Source: Deltaproteobacteria bacterium HGW-Deltaproteobacteria-12 (lineage in GTDB: Bacteria; Desulfobacterota; Syntrophia; Syntrophales; Smithellaceae). Taken from it: a DNA stretch of 64,000 bases. How positions within the stretch are numbered: the first letter of the stretch is position 1; every line of letters begins with the position of its first letter. A program made the translations under genes and the position numbers. The notes beneath the pieces are model-generated. The model made no database searches. It was not told where the DNA came from and saw only the letters and a list, made by a program, of their open reading frames with translations. Location of the stretch: contig PHBK01000001.1 in assembly GCA_002840565.1 (NCBI GenBank), positions 290,769-354,768 on the forward strand. Direction: 5' to 3'. Shown in pieces: positions 7,507 through 17,345 of this stretch.

Positions 7507-9294
7507 TTGATATCCAATATTACCAAAATAGCTTACTGTACAAACAAGCAATGTCCCTATCGCCGCGATATTGACGTACGTACAATGCTGATGAAGGCGC
7601 TTTATCAGTTATCGCTGGCCGATAAAGTCGATCTGGTGGAAACGGAATGCCTGATTTCCTGCCACGAAGGGCCTTCGATAATGCTGCTTCCGTCGGGGCG
7701 GGTCGCACAGGTTAATCCCGAACACAATTTTACCCAATGGCTTATTGCTAATATTGCAGCGCTTTATCACTCGCCCCATCGTCCTTCGATATCGTTGCGC
7801 GGTGACGCGGAAGTTACCCCCATCGACCAAATGGATTTCTTCAGCAAGCAGGAGCTGGTGGTTATGCGTAACCGCGGCCACATTGACGCGGAAAATCTCG
7901 AAGAATACATTGCGCACGACGGTTATATGGCTCTTTACAAAGTTCTTACCGCCCTGAACCCTGAGGACGTTATTAAAGAAATTAAAGCTTCAGGCTTGAG
8001 AGGGCGCGGCGGCGCCGGTTTTCCCACCGGTCTCAAATGGGAAGAGACCAGAGGATACAAGACTTTTCCGAAATTTGTTATTTGTAACGGCGATGAAGGA
8101 GATCCCGGCGCTTTTATGGACAGGAGTTTGATGGAATCCGATCCGCATGCCATTCTGGAAGGCATGGCTATCTGCGGTTATGCCATTGGCGCACAGCAGG
8201 GCTACATTTATGTCCGGGCAGAATATCCGCTCTCGGTCAAGTTGCTGCAAACTGCAATTGACAAAGCTAAAGAGAAAAATCTGCTGGGGAAGAATATTCT
8301 AAAATCCGGCTTCAATTTCAATATTGATATCTATCCCGGTGCCGGTGCATTTGTCTGCGGCGAATCAACGGCGCTTATGTTTTCTATTGAGGGCAAACGC
8401 GGCATGCCGCGCATCAAGCCGCCCCGTTCATCGGAAGCAGGCCTCTGGGGTAAACCTACCTGTCTTAATAATGTCGAAACATTTTCCAACGTGCCGCAAA
8501 TAATCAGGCGGGGCGCGGACTGGTTTAAGTCATTCGGCACGGAAGAAAGCACCGGAACAAAAGTATTTTCCATGTCCGGTGCGCTAAGAAACGTCGGACT
8601 GGTGGAAGTACCAATGGGAATAACCCTGCGCAGTCTGATATTCGAAATCGGCGGCGGTATTAAAGGGAATGGCAAATTCAAAGCAGTGCAGCTGGGCGGG
8701 CCATCCGGCGGCTGTCTTACTGAAGAGCATCTCGATATTCCCGTAACGTTCGATTCCTTGCAGAATGTCGGCTCGATGATGGGTTCCGGTGGTGTCGTCG
8801 TAATGGACGATACCAATTGCATGGTTGACGTTGCGCGGTTTTTCACTCAGTTCAGCGTGGACGAATCGTGCGGTAAATGTGTCCCATGTAGAACCGGCTT
8901 GAGTGTTATGTTGGGTATTTTAGAAAAAATTATTATAGGTAATGGCTTACCCGAAGATTTACATGAACTGGAAATACTTGCTCATCATATAAAAAACACA
9001 TCGCATTGCGGATTGGGGCAGGCTGCTCCCAACCCTGTTTTAAGCACATTGAGATATTTCCGGGATGAATATGAAGCACACATTTATGACAAACGGTGTC
9101 CGGCGCTGGTTTGCACAGATTTAATCCATTTTGAGATAGAAGCAGCTAATTGTAAAAGATGCGGACTTTGTGCCAAAGTCTGCCCGGTGGGAGCGATCTA
9201 TTGGAATAAAAGCGAAATACCGGTGATAGAGAAAATTAAATGCACTCGCTGCAAGTCCTGCATCCGGGCGTGCAAGCAAGGAGCAATATACTGA
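7507..9294 (+). CDS. nuoF: NADH dehydrogenase subunit F, extended (HndC/HydB-like)
   Basis: 595 residues against about 445 for E. coli NuoF. Domains: an N-terminal thioredoxin-like [2Fe-2S] domain with Cys11, Cys16, Cys48, Cys52; the FMN/NADH core with GRGGAGFPTGLKW (from about 165), GDEGDPGAFMDR and the SLBB region; N3 ligands in SCGKCVPCRTG with the later HCGLG cysteine; and a C-terminal two-[4Fe-4S] ferredoxin (CKRCGLCAKVCP and CTRCKSCIRAC). This is the layout of HndC/HydB diaphorases of hydrogenases, including electron-bifurcating ones. The start is TTG with a weak ribosome site, but starting later would remove the first cysteine pair. It oxidises NADH (or runs in reverse) and could also exchange electrons with ferredoxin (inference). 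Confidence 0.94.
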   Translation: MISNITKIAYCTNKQCPYRRDIDVRTMLMKALYQLSLADKVDLVETECLISCHEGPSIMLLPSGRVAQVNPEHNFTQWLIANIAALYHSPHRPSISLRGDAEVTPIDQMDFFSKQELVVMRNRGHIDAENLEEYIAHDGYMALYKVLTALNPEDVIKEIKASGLRGRGGAGFPTGLKWEETRGYKTFPKFVICNGDEGDPGAFMDRSLMESDPHAILEGMAICGYAIGAQQGYIYVRAEYPLSVKLLQTAIDKAKEKNLLGKNILKSGFNFNIDIYPGAGAFVCGESTALMFSIEGKRGMPRIKPPRSSEAGLWGKPTCLNNVETFSNVPQIIRRGADWFKSFGTEESTGTKVFSMSGALRNVGLVEVPMGITLRSLIFEIGGGIKGNGKFKAVQLGGPSGGCLTEEHLDIPVTFDSLQNVGSMMGSGGVVVMDDTNCMVDVARFFTQFSVDESCGKCVPCRTGLSVMLGILEKIIIGNGLPEDLHELEILAHHIKNTSHCGLGQAAPNPVLSTLRYFRDEYEAHIYDKRCPALVCTDLIHFEIEAANCKRCGLCAKVCPVGAIYWNKSEIPVIEKIKCTRCKSCIRACKQGAIY

Positions 9295-9310
9295 TTATGT
9301 TGGTTGAGCT

Positions 9311-11707
9311 ATGATAAAACTTAAGATTAACAACAAGGAAGTGGAAGTAAAAAAAGGAAGCACGATTTTAGCCGCGGCAAAAAAAGCTGGTGTCTTTGTT
9401 CCGACACTTTGCCACGACGAAAGGCTTACTCCCTACGGCGCCTGCCGTTTGTGTATGGTCGCGGAAAGAAAAAAGCCGGCCAGACTGATCCCTTCCTGTT
9501 TTACACCGGCCCGCGATAGGATGGACATTGTCACGGATAATTCAGAAATTTTAAAAAGCATAAAAAAACAACTTCAGCTTATTCTCATCAATCATCCGCT
9601 GGATTGCCCCGTCTGTGATAAAGCGGGTGAATGCGCTCTCCAGAATCTGACTATCCGTTACGGAATTACTGAAGCGCCTTATAAACTTGAATTGCGAGCG
9701 AAACCGGTGGACAGAATGTCTTCTCTGATTGAAAGAGACATGAATCGCTGCATCCTCTGCGGCAGATGCGTTCGCATCTGCGGCGAGTTGCAGGGGCGTC
9801 ATGAAATAGATTTCATCAACAGGGGAATCAAAACCATTATCGGCACTGACGGCATGAGGCCGCTTAACTGCGATTTTTGCGGACAGTGCGTCTCGACTTG
9901 TCCCGTGGGAGCTCTGACCGACAATGTGTTTAAAAATACAACACGATCATGGAAATTGCAAAGAAAGAAAACAGTCTGCAGCCACTGCGGCATGGGCTGC
10001 GAGATTGTTTTAAATACGGAGCGGGGAAAAATCAGAAGAGTTATTGCTCCTTTTGCCGATGGCGGTGCACTGCAAAATCTCTGCGCCCGCGGGCGTTTCG
10101 GCTGGAAGGCTTACGAATCGGAAAATCACCCTCTAAAACCGAGTGTCCGCATAAACGGCTCAGACAAACAGGTGGAATGGCCGGAAGCAATTGCTGCCGC
10201 GGCGAAACAACTGGATTCAATTCGCCGGCAATCCGGCGGTGAGGCAATTGCCGCTATTTCCGGAGATTCTCTCACCATTGAAGAGGCAGGTTCTTATTCG
10301 AAATTCTTTGGCAATACTTTGGGCACTAATAAAATGGCTTCGATAAGCTCCTCCGGTTATCGCAATGTTCTGGAAACACTTATGCATAAAAAGGGACTGT
10401 CCTGTAAAATCGGTTCCCTGGAAGACATTGAAAACAGCGACGTTTTGCTTATTATCGGAGGCGGTGCGGCGGAATTGCATCCGGTGCTGAAAACTGTAAT
10501 CAGCAACTTCCTCAAAAAGGAGGGCAGAGAACTGGTAGTTATTTCATCATGGCCGGATTATTGTTTCTCGCGGGCAACTCTTCCCGTTTATATTAATCCT
10601 GAACATTATGACAAGCTGTTGCTGGAGTTTTCAGAGGCTATGGAAGGGCGCAAGTCCAATTCGTCATCGGATATTTCCAGCTTCGGCATACCAGCGGCAA
10701 CACTGGCCAGGTTTATCTCCCTAATTCGAGGCAAACAGGAAATTACATTGCTGACTGCGCCGGACATTTTATGCAGCAGCGATATTCCGGGACGACTGGC
10801 AATTGTTTTGCATGAAAGATTGAAGGCTGTTATTCCGCTCGGCGCCGCCTGCAACAGCAGGGGGGCTGTTCTGCGGGCGGGATTTGCAGCTTCTTCCGTC
10901 CCAGAGGCAACTGCATCAGAAAGCATACCCGCTCCTTTTTATTCCGGAGAAGATGTTTTCCGCGGAATAGAAGCGGGAACGGTTCGGGCGTTATATATAC
11001 TGGGTGAAGATCCTCTGGAGAATATGGCTGATCCGGAAAGAATCAAAAAATTACTGAACAAGCTGGATTTAATTATCTGCCAAAGTCCCTATCGCACATC
11101 TGTGTCATCCTATGCTCATATCAACCTGCCTTCGGCCGCACTTCCGGAAAAATCCGGGACGATTGTCGATCTCTGGGGCAGGGAACACATTCTTCATCCG
11201 GCATTGGATATTCCGTCAGGTGCGATGACGGATCTGAATATTCTGACGAAACTGGAAGATGCCCTGAAAAAATGCGGGCCAGCCGATGAAGGAGAAAAGT
11301 ATAAGGCTGTCGGCAAAATGCCCGCTTCTGCAGCGGAAACAACAGCAAAACATACTGATCTGCCGGACTTGGACAAAACTCATTTCCCCTTCACCATGAC
11401 AGCGGTGGCTTCCGTTTATGGTGATGGAATTATTTCCCGGCAAAGTCCGGAACTTTCGCAGATTAAGGGCGGCCTGAAAATAATTATGCACAACGATGAT
11501 TTGGAAAGACTTGATCTGGTGGAAAACGATGCTGTGGCAGTTATGTCGCCTTTTGGCAAGGCGTCCGGCCATGTGGAAACTTCCTTTAATCTCCGGCGCG
11601 GAAACGTGCTGATCATGAACATAACGGGAAATTTGGCGGCTTTATCTTTGTTTGACGGCAGGAATGCCGCCATCCCGGCGAATATCCGGAAGATGGAGGC
11701 AAGATAG
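9311..11707 (+). CDS. nuoG: NADH-quinone oxidoreductase subunit G
   Basis: 798-residue iron-sulfur subunit. In order: N-terminal [2Fe-2S] ferredoxin domain (CHDERLTPYGACRLC...C), the His-Cys3 [4Fe-4S] site (HPLDCPVCDKAGEC), two [4Fe-4S] sites (CILCGRCVRIC and CDFCGQCVSTCP), an extra [4Fe-4S] with CSHCGMGC and a distant cysteine (the N7-type cluster of the molybdopterin-like domain), and a long degenerate molybdopterin-oxidoreductase domain. It relays electrons from NuoF to NuoI. Starts 17 bases after nuoF; its stop lies five bases before the nuoH start. The length is at the upper end for the family. Confidence 0.95.
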   Translation: MIKLKINNKEVEVKKGSTILAAAKKAGVFVPTLCHDERLTPYGACRLCMVAERKKPARLIPSCFTPARDRMDIVTDNSEILKSIKKQLQLILINHPLDCPVCDKAGECALQNLTIRYGITEAPYKLELRAKPVDRMSSLIERDMNRCILCGRCVRICGELQGRHEIDFINRGIKTIIGTDGMRPLNCDFCGQCVSTCPVGALTDNVFKNTTRSWKLQRKKTVCSHCGMGCEIVLNTERGKIRRVIAPFADGGALQNLCARGRFGWKAYESENHPLKPSVRINGSDKQVEWPEAIAAAAKQLDSIRRQSGGEAIAAISGDSLTIEEAGSYSKFFGNTLGTNKMASISSSGYRNVLETLMHKKGLSCKIGSLEDIENSDVLLIIGGGAAELHPVLKTVISNFLKKEGRELVVISSWPDYCFSRATLPVYINPEHYDKLLLEFSEAMEGRKSNSSSDISSFGIPAATLARFISLIRGKQEITLLTAPDILCSSDIPGRLAIVLHERLKAVIPLGAACNSRGAVLRAGFAASSVPEATASESIPAPFYSGEDVFRGIEAGTVRALYILGEDPLENMADPERIKKLLNKLDLIICQSPYRTSVSSYAHINLPSAALPEKSGTIVDLWGREHILHPALDIPSGAMTDLNILTKLEDALKKCGPADEGEKYKAVGKMPASAAETTAKHTDLPDLDKTHFPFTMTAVASVYGDGIISRQSPELSQIKGGLKIIMHNDDLERLDLVENDAVAVMSPFGKASGHVETSFNLRRGNVLIMNITGNLAALSLFDGRNAAIPANIRKMEAR

Positions 11708-11711
11708 ACAA

Positions 11712-12656
11712 GTGGAATTGGCTGTCCTCAAAATAATTATAATCTTTGCGGTAATATTGACCGCTATTGCTTATACAACTCTTTTAGAGAGGCGTTTTCT
11801 CGGTTTTTTCCAGCTCCGTCTGGGGCCAAACCGTGTCGGGCCTTTCGGGTTATTTCAGCCGATAGCCGATGTCATAAAACTGTTTTTCAAGGAAGATATA
11901 ACAGTTTCTCATGCCCACAAATTTTATTTCATCGCGGCACCTGTCATATCAGTTGCCGCAGTGCTGACCTGCTTTGCCGTTGTTCCGTTTGCCGGTAATG
12001 TATACGTCGCCGATATTTCCGTTGCCGTCCTTTTTTTAATGGCCTTTTCCTCCATGGGTGTTTATGGATTTTTGCTGGCCGGATGGGCTTCCAATAACAA
12101 ATATTCCGCGTTGGGCGGATACCGGGCGGCGGCGCAAATGGTCAGCTATGAAGTGCCGCTGGCTTTATCTCTGGCTGGAGTACTGATTCTGGGCGGCACA
12201 ATGAGCCTGGTGGATATTGTCAACAACCAGAATGGATTATGGTACATATTCCAGCAGCCTCTGGGATTTATCATCTTTGTTGTCTGCACTTTTGCGGAAA
12301 CAAATCGCACACCATTTGATTTTTATGAATGCGAAAATGAGCTTGTTGCCGGCTATTTTACCGAATATTCTTCGATGAAATTCGGCTTATTCTATATGAC
12401 GGAATATGCCCACATGCTGCTGGCTTCCTGCCTGATTACTGTTTTTTATCTGGGCGGCTGGAATGGTCCTTTGCTGCCGCCGCTCCTCTGGTTTGTCATC
12501 AAAGTGTTCTTAGTGCTGTTTGTGTTTGTCTGGGTTCGGGCTACCTTTCCTCGTCTGCGTTATGACCAGTTGATGACGCTGGCCTGGAAAGTTCTCTTGC
12601 CGCTGGCTTTTGTGAATTTGTTCGTGACGGCTGTCGTTGCCGTAGCTTTGTCGTGA
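11712..12656 (+). CDS. nuoH: NADH-quinone oxidoreductase subunit H
   Basis: 314-residue integral membrane subunit with about eight helices, at the junction of the two arms and lining the quinone chamber. Family motifs ERRFLGFFQLRLGPNRVG (near 25) and ETNRTPFDFYECENELVAG (near 200) with charged residues in loops are intact. GTG 11712 is chosen because GGAGG lies about 12 bases upstream and because an earlier start would give a polar leader overlapping nuoG. Confidence 0.95.
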   Translation: MELAVLKIIIIFAVILTAIAYTTLLERRFLGFFQLRLGPNRVGPFGLFQPIADVIKLFFKEDITVSHAHKFYFIAAPVISVAAVLTCFAVVPFAGNVYVADISVAVLFLMAFSSMGVYGFLLAGWASNNKYSALGGYRAAAQMVSYEVPLALSLAGVLILGGTMSLVDIVNNQNGLWYIFQQPLGFIIFVVCTFAETNRTPFDFYECENELVAGYFTEYSSMKFGLFYMTEYAHMLLASCLITVFYLGGWNGPLLPPLLWFVIKVFLVLFVFVWVRATFPRLRYDQLMTLAWKVLLPLAFVNLFVTAVVAVALS

Positions 12657-12666
12657 GAGGAAGAAA

Positions 12667-13107
12667 ATGTTTAAAATTATGGCGCTGCTCAAGGGATTAA
12701 AGCTAACTTTGCGGCAGTTTTTTACGAAGCCGATTACAATGAGTTACCCGGAAGAAAAATGGGATTTCCCCGAGAGATTCCGGGGACAGACAGTGCTGAT
12801 CAAAAATGAAAAGGGAGAACCTCTTTGTGTCGCGTGCGGCTTGTGTGAAAAAATCTGTCCCTGCTCCTGTATAGAAGTTTCTCCCGCCTCTGCTGCTGAC
12901 GGAATTCGCCGGATGGAGCATTATCAGATCAATCTTCTGCGGTGCAGTTTCTGCGGGCTGTGCGTGGAAGCCTGCCCCGTTGACGCCATTCGCATGGGGA
13001 AAGGCTATGAGTTGGCCCAAAGCAGTAAACAAGCTTTGATTCTGCAGGAAAACAGTCTGTTGTTGAATTATTCGAATACCGGAGATTCATCATGCTTGAA
13101 CAAATAA
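12667..13107 (+). CDS. nuoI: NADH-quinone oxidoreductase subunit I
   Basis: 146-residue ferredoxin-like subunit with clusters N6a and N6b: CVACGLCEKICPCSC and CSFCGLCVEACP, each with the four-cysteine ferredoxin spacing. The N-terminal amphipathic stretch (LLKGLKLTLRQFFTKP) is the usual membrane-contact segment. GAGAGGAAGAA precedes the ATG. The stop overlaps the nuoJ start by 16 bases. Confidence 0.95.
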   Translation: MFKIMALLKGLKLTLRQFFTKPITMSYPEEKWDFPERFRGQTVLIKNEKGEPLCVACGLCEKICPCSCIEVSPASAADGIRRMEHYQINLLRCSFCGLCVEACPVDAIRMGKGYELAQSSKQALILQENSLLLNYSNTGDSSCLNK

Positions 13108-13601
13108 TTTTCTGGATTACCGGGTTTGTGCTGATCGCCGCGGCCGTGGGCGTCGTCGCCATGAAAAACCCGGTCAACAGCGTCATTTCCCTGCTGGTGG
13201 CTATGTTTGCCCTGGCCTCATTTTATGTTTTAATGGGAGCACATGTCGTCGCGCTCTTTCAGATAATTGTTTATATCGGGGCGATCATTGTTTTGTTTCT
13301 GTTTGTGGTAATGCTGCTGAATATAAAAGATATCCGGCAGATGCTGGTGCGCGATTTACGCACGTTAATCTTGAGCGCAGCGGCTATTATCGTCATTGCC
13401 GGTACTGTCTGCCTGTTCTGGTTTGCGCTGCAGATAAGAGTTGACGCAGCAGGCGTGTACGCGCTGCAAGCCCCGGCAACACTGAAAGCGCTGGCTCTGG
13501 ATATTTTCAGCAGGCATTTGCTGGCTCTGGAGCTGACTTCAGTTCTTCTGCTGGTGGGAGCAGTAGGCGCGCTGCTCATCAGTCGGAAATTAAGGGGGTA
13601 A
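13092..13601 (+). CDS. nuoJ: NADH-quinone oxidoreductase subunit J
   Basis: 169-residue membrane subunit with five predicted helices. It has the conserved NPVNSVISLL segment near residue 23 and the glycine-rich IVYIGAIIVLFLFVVMLL helix (TM3), the pi-bulge helix important for coupling. It overlaps nuoI. Family members are often slightly longer, but this copy has an intact C-terminus ending in LLISRKLRG. Confidence 0.95.
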   Translation: MLEQIIFWITGFVLIAAAVGVVAMKNPVNSVISLLVAMFALASFYVLMGAHVVALFQIIVYIGAIIVLFLFVVMLLNIKDIRQMLVRDLRTLILSAAAIIVIAGTVCLFWFALQIRVDAAGVYALQAPATLKALALDIFSRHLLALELTSVLLLVGAVGALLISRKLRG

Positions 13602-13608
13602 TTGTTTG

Positions 13609-13908
13609 ATGGGTCTTTATCATTTTTTGGGTTTTGCACTTATAATATTCGCGATTGGCGCAATTGGTTTTTTTGTCCGGAATAACATCATTGTTCTTTT
13701 AATGTCGGTAGAACTGATGCTTAACGCGGTCAATCTGGTGTTTGTGGCCTTTTCCCGTTATCTCTACGGTATGGAAGGCCAGATCTACGTGTTTTTCATT
13801 ATGGCCATCGCCGCGGCGGAAGTTGCTGTAGGGCTGGCCATTGTTGTTTCCTTATTCCGGCTTTTCGGATCACTGGACATAAGCAAAATGAAATTATTGA
13901 AGAGATGA
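13609..13908 (+). CDS. nuoK: NADH-quinone oxidoreductase subunit K
   Basis: 99-residue subunit with three transmembrane helices. The two membrane glutamates of the proton path are visible in LLMSVELMLNAVNL and AIAAAEVAVGL. ATG 13609 is preferred to the in-frame TTG just before it because AAGGGGG lies about ten bases upstream. One base separates the stop from nuoL. Confidence 0.95.
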   Translation: MGLYHFLGFALIIFAIGAIGFFVRNNIIVLLMSVELMLNAVNLVFVAFSRYLYGMEGQIYVFFIMAIAAAEVAVGLAIVVSLFRLFGSLDISKMKLLKR

Positions 13909-13909
13909 T

Positions 13910-15820
13910 ATGCAATTAATATTTTTACTTATCGCCCTGCCTCTGCTGGGTGCTTTAATCAACACTGCCGGAATAAAACATTTCCGCGAAAAGATTACCG
14001 CGACAGTCGCCTGCGGTTTTGTCGGGATTTCGCTTCTCTATGCGCTGGTCCTTTTTTACCGGATGCTTTCGTTACCACCTGCCCAGCAGATATATACTTC
14101 TTCTTTATATCAATGGTTTGCCGCCGACGCGTTGCAGGTAAATGTTGGATTTCTGCTCGATCCGTTGTCCATGGTTATGGTCCTGGTAATTCTGTTTATC
14201 GGCTTTCTTATCCATATTTATTCCGCAGGCTATATGAAGGGCGATCCCGGATTTAACAGGTATTTTATCTACCTGAATCTGTTTATCTTCTTTATGCTGA
14301 TTCTGGTGCTGGCCGATAATCTGCTTTTGGCTTTCGTCGGATGGGAAGGAGTGGGTTTATGTTCCTATCTGCTCATTGGCTTCTGGCATGAAAAAAAATC
14401 GGCTGCCGACGCCGGACGCAAGGCATTTATCGTCAACCGTATCGGTGACGCCGGTTTTATTCTGGGCATATTGCTGATTATCGTAACTTTCGGGACAGTC
14501 AATTATCTGGAGCTCAAATCATTGCTGGCGGGGCAGCACGGAGTTACGGTCGGTGTAATCGGAACAATATCAATCCTTCTGTTGATCGGCGCCATGGGCA
14601 AGTCAGCTCAGTTTCCCCTTCATGTCTGGCTGCCCGATGCTATGGAAGGACCGACACCGGTCTCCGCTCTGATTCACGCCGCGACGATGGTTAATGCCGG
14701 TGTTTATCTTTTGTGCCGTATCAGTCCCTTTCTTCAGCAGGCGCCTTTTGTGCTGCCGATTATTGCCGCCGTCGGCTTGACGACGGCTGTTTATGCGGCT
14801 CTTTGCGCTTTTCAGCAGAAGGATATCAAACGTGTTCTGGCCTATTCCACAATAAGCCAGATAGGGTTCATGTTTGTCGCTGTCGGTTGCGGTATATATA
14901 TGGCGGGAATATTCCACCTGACGGCGCATGGAATATTTAAAGGCCTGCTCTTTCTGGGCGCCGGGGCGGTTATCCACGCTCTGCACGGGGAACAGGATAT
15001 GAATAAGATGGGCGGACTTAATTTTCGTCTGCCGGTCGTGTCGAAAACATTCCTTATTGGTCTTTTGGCACTGGGCGGAATTTTCCCTCTCTCCGGTTTT
15101 TTCAGCAAAGATGCCATTCTCTGGGGAATATTTGACACCTATGGATCGTTACCATGGCTGATCGGATTTGGCGGAGCACTGGTTACGGCAATCTACTGCG
15201 GCAAATTATACGGCCTGGCTTTTTCCGGCGAGAGCACTTCCTCCGAAAAGCTGCATCTGCCGGGGAGAATAATGACCTATCCTTTGATTATTCTGGCCTT
15301 TTGCGCCGTCTTTCTGGGAATACTGGGATTGCCCCTTTTGACCAAGATGACTTATTTTGCTGATTTTCTCCAGCCGTCTTTTGCCGGTGTTGAAAATATC
15401 CTTGAGGAGGCAGGCTTCACGGCGCATATGCAGGAACTGATCCTGATGTTGATTGCCGGGATCAGTGTCATCCTGGTTATCCGGCGCTCAGCCCTGCTGT
15501 TCGCCAGAAACAGAGCGGAAACAGTCTCCCGCGAACAAGCTCATCCTCAGGCGGTGGCTTTTCTGGCTAACGGCTTCTGGATGGATAAGCTCTACGATAT
15601 TATCTTTGTCCGGCCATTTGCCTTTCTCTGCCGGTGGTGTGCCGTATTCATTGACCAGAAGCTGGTGGACGGCATTGTTAATGGCCTCGGTAATGTTTCG
15701 CTGAGTGCCGGTCTCAGCGTTGCCAAATTACAGACCGGTTATTTGCGTTCTTATGCCGGCTCGATTGTTCTGGGCATATTTATTTTTACGGGTATTGTTA
15801 TCTGGTTTCTTAAAGGATAG
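13910..15820 (+). CDS. nuoL: NADH-quinone oxidoreductase subunit L
   Basis: 636-residue antiporter-like proton-pumping subunit with about 16 helices. Conserved features include FVGWEGVGLCSYLLIGFW (TM5 glutamate), FPLHVWLPDAMEGPTPVSALIHAATMV (TM7/8 region with key lysine and histidine) and the C-terminal lateral helix plus last anchor helix ending in WFLKG. The GTG/ATG choice is not an issue: the ATG has a short gap after nuoK and fits the family N-terminus. Confidence 0.96.
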   Translation: MQLIFLLIALPLLGALINTAGIKHFREKITATVACGFVGISLLYALVLFYRMLSLPPAQQIYTSSLYQWFAADALQVNVGFLLDPLSMVMVLVILFIGFLIHIYSAGYMKGDPGFNRYFIYLNLFIFFMLILVLADNLLLAFVGWEGVGLCSYLLIGFWHEKKSAADAGRKAFIVNRIGDAGFILGILLIIVTFGTVNYLELKSLLAGQHGVTVGVIGTISILLLIGAMGKSAQFPLHVWLPDAMEGPTPVSALIHAATMVNAGVYLLCRISPFLQQAPFVLPIIAAVGLTTAVYAALCAFQQKDIKRVLAYSTISQIGFMFVAVGCGIYMAGIFHLTAHGIFKGLLFLGAGAVIHALHGEQDMNKMGGLNFRLPVVSKTFLIGLLALGGIFPLSGFFSKDAILWGIFDTYGSLPWLIGFGGALVTAIYCGKLYGLAFSGESTSSEKLHLPGRIMTYPLIILAFCAVFLGILGLPLLTKMTYFADFLQPSFAGVENILEEAGFTAHMQELILMLIAGISVILVIRRSALLFARNRAETVSREQAHPQAVAFLANGFWMDKLYDIIFVRPFAFLCRWCAVFIDQKLVDGIVNGLGNVSLSAGLSVAKLQTGYLRSYAGSIVLGIFIFTGIVIWFLKG

Positions 15821-15825
15821 TCGCT

Positions 15826-17343
15826 ATGCAAATGCATATTCCGTTATTATCAATAATTGTTTTCCTGCCTTTAATCGGCAGCCTTTTTGTGCTTGGTTCC
15901 CGCAATAGAACAACCATGCATTATGCGGCTTTAGTCACCACGCTGGTAACTTTTGCCTTCAGCCTTGTTCCCATCTTTTACTTCAATTCCGAATTGGCAG
16001 GTTTTCAGCTGGAAGAATATGTCCCCTGGATTCCCGCCTGGGGAATTTCCTATCATCTGGGAATTGACGGACTCAGTCTCTTTCTTCTTCCGTTAACCGG
16101 ATTTTTAAGTGTGCTGGCCGTGCTTGTTTCCTGGAAGCGCATAGCAGTTAAAGAACGGGCCTACTTTTTTTCCTTCCTGATTCTGGAAACGGGCATGCTG
16201 GGCGTCTTCGTTTCTCTGGACACCATTTTATTTTATGTTTTCTGGGAAGCAATGCTGATTCCGATGTTTCTGATTATCGGCATCTGGGGCAGCGCCAACC
16301 GCCGCTATGCCGCCATAAAATTTCTGATTTACACAATGGCGGGAAGCATTTTCATGCTTGTGGCCATGATTGTCATGGCTATTTACACTAAACAGTACGG
16401 CGGCCATCTGAGTTTTGACATTACCGTCTGGACGCAGCTGAAGTTGCCGGAAAATATTCAATACTGGCTTTTTGCCGCCTTCTTTATTGCTTTTGCCATT
16501 AAAGTGCCGATTTTTCCCTTCCACACCTGGTTGCCCGACGCTCATGTGGAAGCGCCGACGGCAGGCAGCGTTCTGCTGGCGGGCGTTCTGCTGAAGATGG
16601 GAGTTTACGGCATCCTGCGGCTTTGTTTTCCCCTATTCCCCGAAGCTGTACGTTATTTTACTCCGTTAATTATGATTCTCGGTTTAATCGGGGTCATTTA
16701 TGCGGCTTTTGTGGCCTTTGCCCAAACGGATTTAAAAAAACTTGTCGCCTATTCCAGCGTCTCCCACATGGGGTTGATAGTAATCGGCATTTTTGCCGCA
16801 AATGCGACCGGGATCAAAGGAGGAATCCTCCAGATGATCAATCACGGACTGAGCACCGGTGCCCTCTTTATCCTCGTTGGCGCGCTCTATGAAAGAACAG
16901 GGACGCGCAACATGGAACTAATGGGAGGACTGGCCCGGCGAGTGCCTGTTCTGGCGGCCTTCTTCATGATAGTTACTCTTTCTTCCATTGGTTTGCCGGG
17001 GCTCAACGGATTTATCGGAGAGTTCTTCCTGCTTCTGGCAGCCTTCCAATTCCAGTGGTGGCTGGGAGCTCTAAGCGCGACAACGATGGTATTGGGAGCC
17101 ATTTATATGCTGTGGATGTACCAGAGAGTCATGTTTGAAAAATCACGCGCTGCTGCCGAAAAGACTTTCGGTGATTTTTCCCGGCGCGAAAATATTGTGA
17201 TGGTTCCCGTAATCATCATGTTTTTATTTATCGGTTTTTATCCTTCCTTTTTCCTCGACCGGATGAATAAAATATCTTCAACACTTCTGGCGGACATGAA
17301 CAGAGGCGCAATTGTGCACACAATATCTGCAGGTGAAAAATAA
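15826..17343 (+). CDS. nuoM: NADH-quinone oxidoreductase subunit M
   Basis: 505-residue antiporter-like subunit with about 14 helices. Its FYVFWEAMLIPMFLIIGIWG segment carries the TM5 glutamate, and FPFHTWLPDAHVEAPTAGSV and the KKLVAYSSVSHMG segment are typical of NuoM. AAAGGAT lies upstream of the ATG and five bases separate it from nuoL. No anomaly seen. Confidence 0.96.
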   Translation: MQMHIPLLSIIVFLPLIGSLFVLGSRNRTTMHYAALVTTLVTFAFSLVPIFYFNSELAGFQLEEYVPWIPAWGISYHLGIDGLSLFLLPLTGFLSVLAVLVSWKRIAVKERAYFFSFLILETGMLGVFVSLDTILFYVFWEAMLIPMFLIIGIWGSANRRYAAIKFLIYTMAGSIFMLVAMIVMAIYTKQYGGHLSFDITVWTQLKLPENIQYWLFAAFFIAFAIKVPIFPFHTWLPDAHVEAPTAGSVLLAGVLLKMGVYGILRLCFPLFPEAVRYFTPLIMILGLIGVIYAAFVAFAQTDLKKLVAYSSVSHMGLIVIGIFAANATGIKGGILQMINHGLSTGALFILVGALYERTGTRNMELMGGLARRVPVLAAFFMIVTLSSIGLPGLNGFIGEFFLLLAAFQFQWWLGALSATTMVLGAIYMLWMYQRVMFEKSRAAAEKTFGDFSRRENIVMVPVIIMFLFIGFYPSFFLDRMNKISSTLLADMNRGAIVHTISAGEK

Positions 17344-17345
17344 AG

